Source: JACQAI01 sp035507915
GTDB taxonomy: Bacteria > Pseudomonadota > Alphaproteobacteria > Elsterales > Elsteraceae
Length of the DNA stretch: 21,945 nt
Direction: 5' to 3'
NCBI GenBank assembly: GCA_035507915.1
Contig: DATJNS010000268.1
Span: forward strand, 1-21,945
Part shown: one piece after another, positions 16,447-21,945 of the stretch
Position numbering within the stretch: position 1 is the first letter of the stretch
How the letters are laid out: the number at the start of each line of letters is the position of its first letter
Program-made: the position numbers and the translations under genes
Notes under the pieces: model-generated
Database searches by the model: none
What the model was told of the DNA's origin: nothing
The model's input: only the letters and a program-made list of their open reading frames with translations

Positions 16447-17433
16447 ATGCGGGCAGGCTGGTACGAGCGCAACGGCGCCGCGCGCGAGGTGCTCACCATC
16501 GGCGAGCTGCCGACGCCGCAGGCCGGACCCGGCGAGGTCCGGGTGCGCGTGCATGCCTCGGGCGTCAATCCGTCGGACGTCAAGCGACGCGCCGGTTTTC
16601 GCGGCCAGACCATCACGGATCCGCGGGTGATCCCGCACAGCGACGGCGCCGGCATCATCGACCAGCTCGGCCCGGGCGTGACCAACGCGCGGCTCGGCGA
16701 GCGGGTGTGGCTGCACAGCGCGCAGTGGCAGCGCCCGTTCGGCACCGCCGCGGAGCACGTCGCCGTGCCGGCGGCGTTGGCGACGCGCCTGCCGAACAAC
16801 ACCGACTTCGCCGCGGGGGCGTGCATCGGCATCCCGGTGATGACCGCGCATCGCTGCGTGTTCGCCGACGGCATGGTGACGGGCCGCACCGTGCTGGTGT
16901 CGGGCGGCGCCGGCGCCGTCGGATTCTACGCCATCCAGCTCGCCAAATGGGGCGGCGCGCGCGTCATCACGACGGTCAGCTCCGAGGCCAAGCAGGCCGC
17001 GGCGCTACATGCCGGCGCCGACATCGTGATCAACTACAAGCTCACCGACGTCGCGGAGGAGATCCGCCGCGCGATCGGGCCGGACGCGGTCGATCGCATC
17101 GTCGAGGTCGATTTCGGCGCCAATCTGCCGACCAACCTCAAGGTCCTCAAGCCCGGCGGCACCATCGTGAGCTATGCCTCGATGGCCGCACCCGAGCCGG
17201 CGTTGCCGTTCTACGGGCTGATGGCCAAGAACGTGCTGATGCGTCTCGTCCTGGTCTACAACATGGGCGCCGAGGCGATCGCCGCAGCCTGCGCCGATAT
17301 CACCCGATGGCTCGAGAGCGGCGACCGCGTGCATCAAGTCGCTGCGCAATTCCCGCTCGATCAGCTGGCCGCCGCGCACGAGGCCGTGGAAGCCGGCAAC
17401 AAGATCGGCTGCGTCGTGGTCGATCTCGCATGA
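16447..17433 (+). CDS. Zinc-independent MDR-family oxidoreductase (quinone-reductase-like)
   Basis: NADPH-dependent medium-chain dehydrogenase/reductase, 328 residues, of the quinone oxidoreductase type. The GroES-like part has VRVHASGVNPSDVKRR at 33-48, where zinc alcohol dehydrogenases would have a catalytic cysteine, so no catalytic zinc is expected. The nucleotide-binding motif is VSGGAGAVG at 151-159, followed by AIQLAKWGGARVI. LKPGGTIVSYAS at 234-245 is also typical. The ATG at 16447 was chosen because GGGAGGAG (16434-16441) lies directly upstream; a GTG at 16417 lacks this. Its TGA overlaps the ATG of the next gene by four bases (ATGA), so the two enzymes are probably made together and may act on the same substrate. 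The true substrate is unknown. Confidence 0.88.
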   Translation: MRAGWYERNGAAREVLTIGELPTPQAGPGEVRVRVHASGVNPSDVKRRAGFRGQTITDPRVIPHSDGAGIIDQLGPGVTNARLGERVWLHSAQWQRPFGTAAEHVAVPAALATRLPNNTDFAAGACIGIPVMTAHRCVFADGMVTGRTVLVSGGAGAVGFYAIQLAKWGGARVITTVSSEAKQAAALHAGADIVINYKLTDVAEEIRRAIGPDAVDRIVEVDFGANLPTNLKVLKPGGTIVSYASMAAPEPALPFYGLMAKNVLMRLVLVYNMGAEAIAAACADITRWLESGDRVHQVAAQFPLDQLAAAHEAVEAGNKIGCVVVDLA

Positions 17434-18533
17434 CGACCCAGGCGGCGGCCGCGCCGAAGAGCGGCCTGGAAGGCGTCATCGCCGCGGAAACCGTGCTCAG
17501 CCACGTCGATGGCGAGCGCGGCATCCTCCTGGTGCGCGGCCGCACGCTCGAGGAGCTCGTGGCGAGGCACGGTTACGAGGGCGCGGTCGCGTTGCTGTGG
17601 GACGGCTTCGCCGGCGAAGCGCTGACGCGCGACGGCATGCGCGCCGCGCTGGGCGACGCGCGTCGGCGCGCCTTCGCGCGGCTCGGCGAGTGGCTCGACG
17701 CGGCGGCCCGCCGGCCGCTCGGCGAAGCGGTGCGCGTGTGCCTCGCGGCATTGCCTGACGACAGCGCGCCGGCCGACATCGTCGCGGCGTTTCCGGTCGG
17801 CATCGCCGCGCTGCTACGCGTGCGCGCCGGCGCCACGCCGACCGCGCCCGACCCGGCATTGGGGACGGCCGCCGACTTTCTCCGCATGGCGCGCGGCGCG
17901 CCGGTCGATGCGCGCTTCGCGACCGCGCTCGACGCCTACATCACGACCGTGATCGACAACGGGCTCAGCGCATCGACCTTCACGGCGCGCATCATCGCAT
18001 CGACCCGCGCCTCGCTGGCCGACGCGGTGCTCGGCGCCTACTGCGCGTTCACCGGACCGCTGCATGGCGGCGCGCCCGGGCCGACCCTCGACATGCTCGA
18101 CGCGGTCGCCGCCGCGGGCGACATCGACGCTTGGCTGGACGCCAAGCTCAAGGCCGGCGAACGCCTGATGGGCTTCGGCCATCGCGTCTTCAAGGTGCGC
18201 GACCCGCGCGCCGACGTGCTGCGCGGCGCGCTGCAGGCGCTCGGACCCGATGCCGGCCGCGTCGCCTTCGCGGCCGAGCTCGAGCGTCGGGCGCTGGCGG
18301 CGCTCGAGCGGTTCAAGCCGGGCCGCCGGCTGCAGAGCAACGTCGAGCTCAACGCCGCGCTGCTGCTCGAGGCGGTCGGCGTGCCGCGCGACGCCTTCAC
18401 GCCGGTGTTCGCCCTGGCGCGCGCCGGCGGCTGGATCGCGCACGCTCTGGAACAGCAAAAGACCGGCCGCATGATCCGGCCGACCGCGCGCTACGTCGGC
18501 ACCCTGCCCGACACCGCTGCCGCAACCTCGTGA
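17430..18533 (+). CDS. Divergent citrate/2-methylcitrate synthase family enzyme
   Basis: Citrate-synthase-fold enzyme of 367 residues, expected to condense an acyl-CoA with a 2-oxo acid such as oxaloacetate. The family signature GFGHRVFKVRDPR is at 248-260 (H251), and the other catalytic histidine is in GPLHGGAPGP (H212). FTPVFALARAGGWIAHALEQ at 323-342 is also typical. Two key sites differ. The third catalytic position, Asp in NVD of classical enzymes, is Glu306 (NVEL). The usual A-D-H before NASTF is I-D-N (175-177), replacing a histidine that contacts the 2-oxo acid carboxylate. A Glu at the first site occurs in some annotated citrate/methylcitrate synthases, so it may be a subfamily trait. 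The start overlaps the upstream oxidoreductase stop (ATGA). The canonical citrate synthase role is doubtful. Confidence 0.85.
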   Translation: MTTQAAAAPKSGLEGVIAAETVLSHVDGERGILLVRGRTLEELVARHGYEGAVALLWDGFAGEALTRDGMRAALGDARRRAFARLGEWLDAAARRPLGEAVRVCLAALPDDSAPADIVAAFPVGIAALLRVRAGATPTAPDPALGTAADFLRMARGAPVDARFATALDAYITTVIDNGLSASTFTARIIASTRASLADAVLGAYCAFTGPLHGGAPGPTLDMLDAVAAAGDIDAWLDAKLKAGERLMGFGHRVFKVRDPRADVLRGALQALGPDAGRVAFAAELERRALAALERFKPGRRLQSNVELNAALLLEAVGVPRDAFTPVFALARAGGWIAHALEQQKTGRMIRPTARYVGTLPDTAAATS

Positions 18534-18539
18534 CGAGCG

Positions 18540-18555
18540 TGTGACGCGCGTCACA
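18540..18555. promoter_or_regulatory. Perfect CRP-type palindrome TGTGA-N6-TCACA
   Basis: The 16 bases TGTGACGCGCGTCACA are a perfect palindrome and match the classical CRP/Vfr operator core exactly. The site lies 6 bases after the citrate-synthase-like stop and 64 bases before the ATG of the response regulator. No T run follows, so it is not a convincing intrinsic terminator. A CRP/FNR-family regulator is the natural candidate, but none is encoded in the window. Confidence 0.6.
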
Positions 18556-18619
18556 TCTTGGAGCCTCGGACGCGGCTGATGCGTTGCTCCGTCGGGCACC
18601 ATCGATCGCGGCCGGGACC

Positions 18620-19042
18620 ATGGGCGACATCATCGATTTTTGCGCGTATCACGCCTCCAAATCGCCACGCATCCTGATCGTCGAGAACGACGCCGACGTT
18701 CGCGACATCGCCGAGAGCGCGCTGACCGATGCCGGCCACCGTGTGCTCGTCGCCGAAGGAGGCATGGCGGCCTTTCGGTTGCTGGAGCGCCACCCCGAGA
18801 TCGCGTTGATGTTCGTCGACATCATGATGCCGCGCATCAATGGGCTGATGCTCGCTGACATGGCGCGCATGCGGCGCCCCGAGATCAGGGTCCTCTATAC
18901 GACCGGCTACGGCGACGCCGTCAGCCGCCAGCCGGGCTACCGCTATGGCAGGGTACTGCCCAAGCCCTACCGACCGCGCCAGCTGGTGGCGGCGGTCGAG
19001 CACGCCCTGCGCTCGCCGCCGGAGGGGCGCCGCCCCGCTTAG
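18620..19042 (+). CDS. Single-domain response regulator (receiver only)
   Basis: Stand-alone CheY-like receiver of 140 residues with no output domain. Phosphorylation residues are intact: acidic pocket E22/D24 in VENDAD, acceptor D67 in LMFVDIMMP, switch threonine in LYTTGYGD (T94/T95), and lysine K115 in LPKPYRP. The LYTTGY style matches the receiver tails of hybrid kinases, including the hybrid kinase at 11332-13737, so it may take phosphate from such a kinase; this is inference. The ATG at 18620 has only a weak GGGA close upstream; an in-frame TTG at 18584 is an alternative that would add 12 residues. It follows a CRP-type palindrome and is convergent with the diguanylate cyclase gene, 51 bases apart. 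Confidence 0.86.
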   Translation: MGDIIDFCAYHASKSPRILIVENDADVRDIAESALTDAGHRVLVAEGGMAAFRLLERHPEIALMFVDIMMPRINGLMLADMARMRRPEIRVLYTTGYGDAVSRQPGYRYGRVLPKPYRPRQLVAAVEHALRSPPEGRRPA

Positions 19043-19093
19043 CGCCGACCTTGGCGCACGCAGCCGCCCGGACGACGCCGCGCATGTGTCGAG

Positions 19094-20323
19094 TCAGTGC
19101 TGCAGCGCGTACTCGACGCTCTCGAGCACGTGATCGAGCCGGAAGGGCTTGCGCAGCACGCGCGTGTGCTCGGTGCGCGACGCCTGCAGGACCGCCGAGG
19201 CCGCGTAGCCGCTCATGTAGAGCAGCTTGATGCCCGGGCGGATCAGTTCGGCCTGCCGACCGAGATCGAGCCCGTCCAGGCCGCCCGGCATCACGATGTC
19301 GGTGAAGATCAAGCCGATCGCCGGGTCGGTTTCGATCTGACGCAGCGCGTCGGCCGCATTCTCGGCGGTACGCACCGCGTAACCATGCGAGCTGAGCCAC
19401 TCGGCCAGCAGCTCCCGGATCTCGGCTTCGTCATCGACCACCAGAACGATGTTGGTGCCGGACATCTTGGCCTCGATTGCCTGCGCCTCGCGGCGCGTCG
19501 CCATGCTGACCTCGACGCGGTTCCGCCCGTTGCTCTTGGCGCGATAGAGCGCCTTGTCGGCCTCGGCGATCGCCTGATCGAGCGGCGTCTCGTCGGAGCA
19601 GGTGGCGACGCCGATGCTCACCGTGAAGCCGATCGCGCCCCGCTCGCTCGGCACCTTGGCGTCCCCGACGACGTGACGCAGACGCTCGGCGACGAGCGAC
19701 GCCTGCCGGTGATCCGTGTCGGGCAGGTTGCCGACGAATTCCTCGCCGCCGTAGCGCGCGATCACATCGCTCGGCCTCAAGGTACGCGAGCAGATGTCCG
19801 CCAGGGACTTGATGACGCTGTCGCCGGCCGGATGCCCATAGGTGTCATTGATGCGCTTGAAGTGGTCGATGTCGATCATCAGGACCGCGAACTGGTTGCC
19901 GCCGCGGCGGGCGCGCGCCTCCTCCTTGCCGGCGAATTCGAAGAACGAGCGCCGGTTGAACGCACCGGTCAACGGATCGACCAGCGCCAGACGCCGGAGC
20001 TCGTGCTCGCGTCCCGAAACCCTCGCGAGGCCGATCGACAGCAGGGAGACGAGGACGATCGACAAACCGCGAGCGGCCAGCGCGTCGCGCCCGATCTCGC
20101 CGAGCTGCAGGGCCGCGCCGACGATCAGCACGCTCGCCAGCAGCCAGAAGCCCGCGAACACCATGGGGCGCCGCAAACCATAGAGCGGCAGCAACGCCGC
20201 GGCGTAGAGCTGGGTGACGCCGATCGCACCCGAGGTCGCAAGGTCGATCAGCAGCACGAGCGGGCAGAGCGCGGCGACGAACCCGATCCGGATGACGCCG
20301 CTGGGGTCCCCGTCGTCGACCAC
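19094..20323 (-). CDS. Membrane diguanylate cyclase with C-terminal receiver (TM-GGDEF-REC)
   Basis: Predicted inner-membrane enzyme making cyclic di-GMP from two GTP. With the chosen start it has 409 residues: hydrophobic segments near 10-30, 36-50, 53-74 and 87-102, then a GGDEF domain from LVDPLTGAFNRR (114-125). DIDHFKRIND (151-160) supplies metal ligands, GGEEF at 192-196 is the intact active site, and RPSD at 183-186 is a product-inhibition I-site at the usual five-residue spacing. A receiver follows at about 291-405 with acceptor D342 and lysine K392, all intact. A C-terminal receiver is the reverse of the usual REC-GGDEF order. The GTG (complement of 20321-20323) is preferred because GGGGAGG lies five bases upstream; an ATG at 20368 and a GTG at 20407 are open but lack a well-spaced site. 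Confidence 0.9.
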   Translation of the reverse strand: MVDDGDPSGVIRIGFVAALCPLVLLIDLATSGAIGVTQLYAAALLPLYGLRRPMVFAGFWLLASVLIVGAALQLGEIGRDALAARGLSIVLVSLLSIGLARVSGREHELRRLALVDPLTGAFNRRSFFEFAGKEEARARRGGNQFAVLMIDIDHFKRINDTYGHPAGDSVIKSLADICSRTLRPSDVIARYGGEEFVGNLPDTDHRQASLVAERLRHVVGDAKVPSERGAIGFTVSIGVATCSDETPLDQAIAEADKALYRAKSNGRNRVEVSMATRREAQAIEAKMSGTNIVLVVDDEAEIRELLAEWLSSHGYAVRTAENAADALRQIETDPAIGLIFTDIVMPGGLDGLDLGRQAELIRPGIKLLYMSGYAASAVLQASRTEHTRVLRKPFRLDHVLESVEYALQH

Positions 20324-20602
20324 GGAAACCTCCCCGGATCCGACCTGTGCACGCGCCAGCGTCGTCATCTCCAGCGAACAACAAACCCGAGCTGTGTTCC
20401 GATGCACGACCAGGAAAAAATTCGGTGGAATTCGCGAATTATCGAAAAATGAATTCTGTAAACGTCGAGATATCGCAATTCGAGCGACTGCAACATGTCC
20501 CGATTTTGCAGCGTTTTTTCTTTCAAATAAGTCACAGCCGGGGCGCGCGGATCGATGCTAACGACGATGCTGCGTGATGCCGCCCGCGAATCGAGAGACA
20601 CC
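20324..20602. promoter_or_regulatory. AT-rich divergent intergenic region with a 12-base palindrome
   Basis: About 42% GC by hand count over 20401-20540, far below the rest of the window. It lies between the divergent diguanylate cyclase and small hypothetical genes, so it probably holds both promoters. The palindrome AATTCGCGAATT at 20429-20440 is perfect and could be an operator. TTGCAG-like hexamers occur on both strands (plus strand at 20506-20511), but no clean promoter pair with standard spacing was found. No gene is supported here, although an ATG at 20555 is in frame with the downstream gene. Confidence 0.4.
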
Positions 20603-21052
20603 ATGGGACAACAGCAGCGTTCGAGCGCCGTCTTGCCGACCGACTCCAACGACGCCGCGGTGGCCGCCGATTGCTTCCGCGCCGCCGCGCAGATGAGCGG
20701 CGGACGGGTGCGCGACGCCCTGCTGGCGATGGGCCGGGACTACTCGGCGCGCGCGCGCGCGGCGGCGCAGACCGCATCCTTCCGTATCGAGCTCGCGCAG
20801 GCGCGCCATGCGGCGCCGGCAAGCTGGCTCGGCCGCCTGCTCGAGGCATTGATGCCCGCGACGCCAGTGCGCCGCGCCACCGCGCGCGTCGGCGCGCCCG
20901 CGATCGCGCAGACGACCGCGCCCGCCGGCGCCCGACCGGCAGGCACGACACGGCCGGCCCCGGTGCGGCCGCAGCCCAACCAGCCGGCGCGCGCGTCGGC
21001 GCGCGGCACGCGGCTGTTTCGCATGCACGCCTTGACGCTTCCGGGCGCCTAG
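20603..21052 (+). CDS. Small unrecognised protein with helical N-terminus and Pro/Ala/Arg-rich tail
   Basis: I do not recognise a family with certainty. The 149-residue product has a predicted helical first half. There, ADCFRAAAQM at 28-37 and RVRDALLAMGRDYSARARAAA at 41-61 recall the C-R-x-x-A ... LL-x-MA ... A-A heptad-like pattern of many small alphaproteobacterial proteins of unknown function. The second half is rich in Pro, Ala, Thr and Arg and looks disordered. There is no signal peptide. The ATG at 20603 was picked for a GAGAGA just upstream; an in-frame ATG at 20555 would add 16 residues. It is divergent from the diguanylate cyclase across an AT-rich gap. Its TAG stop overlaps that of the opposing transporter gene. 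In such GC-rich DNA a chance reading frame cannot be excluded. Confidence 0.5.
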   Translation: MGQQQRSSAVLPTDSNDAAVAADCFRAAAQMSGGRVRDALLAMGRDYSARARAAAQTASFRIELAQARHAAPASWLGRLLEALMPATPVRRATARVGAPAIAQTTAPAGARPAGTTRPAPVRPQPNQPARASARGTRLFRMHALTLPGA

Positions 21053-21807
21053 GCGTCGGCGCGGCGCCGCGCACCCGCACGCGCCGCGGCGACGTCGAGC
21101 ACGAACGCCAGCAGAAGCGCCGCGGCGCCGACCGCGAACAATGGCAAGTGGCTGCCCGTGCGCGCGAACAGCTCGGCGCACAATGCGGCGCCTGCGGCCT
21201 GGAACAGGGCGAAGGAGGTGGTGGCCGCGCTCCAGACGCGTCGGGTCTCCTCGGGGTCGCGCGTCAGCTCCTGGGCGCGTCCGAACGCCAAGGGCACGGA
21301 GCCGGGCGTGCACGCGCCGGCGATCAGGCTCGAAATCCCGAGCGCCAGCGTATCGGTGGCGATCAGCGGCAGCGCCGCCGCGACCGCACCGAGCGCGAAC
21401 AGGAGACGCAACGCCAGGCCGAAGCCGATGCGGTCGGCCAATCGTCCGAGCAGCAGCGGACCGACCACGGCGCCCAGTCCGAACACGATCCAAGCGCGTG
21501 CACCGACCGCGACACCAAGGTCGAGGCCGCGCGCGATGAAGTCGACCAGGAACACCATGTGGGGCACCAAGCCGGCGGCGGTCAGTCCATAGCCGATCAG
21601 CAACGCGCGGACCGCCGGCGACGCGCGCGGCATGGTGGGTCGCGGGCCGTGCCTCGGCCGATGCGACGGACCGCCGGCGGGCCAGCCGCCCCACGCGAGT
21701 GCCGTCAGCAGGCCCGCGCAAGCCCCGAGCCCGCACCACGTCGCGACCACGCCGGCGTGGAGGAGCAGCGGAACCAGCGTGCCCGAGGCCGCGTATCTCG
21801 GGGCCAT
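21049..21807 (-). CDS. YbfB/YjiJ-like MFS transporter, C-terminal half; 5' end disrupted
   Basis: Inner-membrane major facilitator of unknown substrate. The open frame gives 252 residues from an ATG (complement of 21805-21807; a TTG at 21822 is also possible), but the family is about 390 residues, so the N-terminal half is missing. The family-like part begins at AASGTLVPLLL (residues 6-16), continues with GLGACAGLLTALAWGGW, then has LLIGYGLTAAGLVPHMVFLVDF, FGLGAVVGPLLLGRLADRIGF and several hydrophobic helices to the end. The first few residues read antisense to the opposing fragment and are probably not native. Immediately across the junction, the plus strand encodes the missing N-terminal-half type of sequence. 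This is best read as one gene broken by an inversion, not as an intact short transporter. Confidence 0.75.
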   Translation of the reverse strand: MAPRYAASGTLVPLLLHAGVVATWCGLGACAGLLTALAWGGWPAGGPSHRPRHGPRPTMPRASPAVRALLIGYGLTAAGLVPHMVFLVDFIARGLDLGVAVGARAWIVFGLGAVVGPLLLGRLADRIGFGLALRLLFALGAVAAALPLIATDTLALGISSLIAGACTPGSVPLAFGRAQELTRDPEETRRVWSAATTSFALFQAAGAALCAELFARTGSHLPLFAVGAAALLLAFVLDVAAARAGARRRADA

Positions 21808-21945
21808 CAACCTGGTCGGCAACCTGGCGGGCGCGCTGCTCGCGCGACCTTTGACGGTCCGCTATGCGCCGCGCGGCGTGCTGCGCGCCATGATGGCGCT
21901 TGCGACGATCGCGTTCTTCGCCTGCGCGCTCGAGTTCGGCTTCGC
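21779..21945 (+). pseudogene. MFS transporter N-terminal-half fragment on the opposite strand
   Basis: Fifty-five codons are open from a GTG at 21779 to the window edge. They read EAAYLGAINLVGNLAGALLA (3-22), then RPLTVRYAPRGVLRAMMALA (23-42) and an aromatic hydrophobic helix. This is the second and third transmembrane region expected in the same YbfB/YjiJ-like family as the neighbouring minus-strand gene. The first transmembrane helix is absent upstream, where the plus strand is only the antisense of the C-terminal half. The GTG is therefore an opening of convenience rather than a likely true start. Together with the minus-strand half it fits a single gene whose middle part is inverted. Identification is from family pattern recall, without an alignment. 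Confidence 0.6.

Noticed and set aside
18540..18555. Palindrome read as an intrinsic terminator for the citrate-synthase-like gene
   Set aside because: There is no loop and no T run after it, while the sequence fits the CRP core exactly.
20324..20407. Longer cyclase starts (ATG at 20368, GTG at 20407)
   Set aside because: GGAG directly abuts the ATG and nothing precedes the GTG, whereas GGGGAGG is well spaced before the GTG at 20323; kept as alternatives only.
20428..20456. Two GAATTC sites 17 bases apart, suggestive of a cloning scar
   Set aside because: They lie in a generally AT-rich divergent promoter region with no vector-like flanks, so natural occurrence is more likely.
21049..21807. 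Intact short six-helix transporter
   Set aside because: The family has about 390 residues and the first residues of this frame are antisense to a recognisable N-terminal-half segment, so truncation by rearrangement explains it better.

Overview
The window is very GC-rich, and every coding region follows that bias. It carries a complete hopanoid operon in the order hpnA-B-C-D-E-F(shc)-G, next to two MEP-pathway genes. Gene content, gene order and protein style point to an alphaproteobacterium, most likely a soil or freshwater Rhodospirillales or Hyphomicrobiales relative. No rRNA or other taxonomic marker is present, so the order is inference.

Left part (1-1622): the first 136 codons of dxs on the minus strand (cut by the window edge) diverge from ispH on the plus strand. 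These are the first and last enzymes of the MEP route to IPP and DMAPP. Middle-left (1619-10602, all minus strand): a tightly packed operon read from right to left. It starts with a beta-lactamase-like serine hydrolase, then hpnA, hpnB, hpnC, hpnD, hpnE, shc and hpnG. Most junctions overlap (GTGA or TGATG) or lie within about 10 nt; the exception is 85 nt before shc. HpnD, HpnC and HpnE make squalene from farnesyl diphosphate via presqualene diphosphate and hydroxysqualene. Shc cyclises squalene to hopene. HpnG acts on the adenosylhopane side chain, and HpnA and HpnB are linked to hopanoid tailoring. hpnG and ispH meet tail to tail with overlapping stop codons.

Middle (10881-18533, plus strand): a small PilZ protein, a large hybrid histidine kinase with a degenerate N-terminal receiver, a GlcG/HbpS-like protein, an exported DUF4139 protein, and a translationally coupled pair of an MDR-family oxidoreductase and a divergent citrate-synthase-family enzyme.

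Right part (18534-21945): a perfect CRP-type palindrome (TGTGA-N6-TCACA) lies upstream of a single-domain response regulator. A membrane diguanylate cyclase with an unusual C-terminal receiver is convergent with that regulator. An AT-rich divergent intergenic region separates the cyclase from a small unrecognised protein. At the right edge is a YbfB/YjiJ-like MFS transporter whose C-terminal half lies on the minus strand while an N-terminal-half segment lies head to head on the plus strand. This looks like an inversion breakpoint inside one gene, real or an assembly chimera, and is the most unusual structure in the window. No tRNA, rRNA, CRISPR array, insertion sequence or convincing intrinsic terminator was seen.
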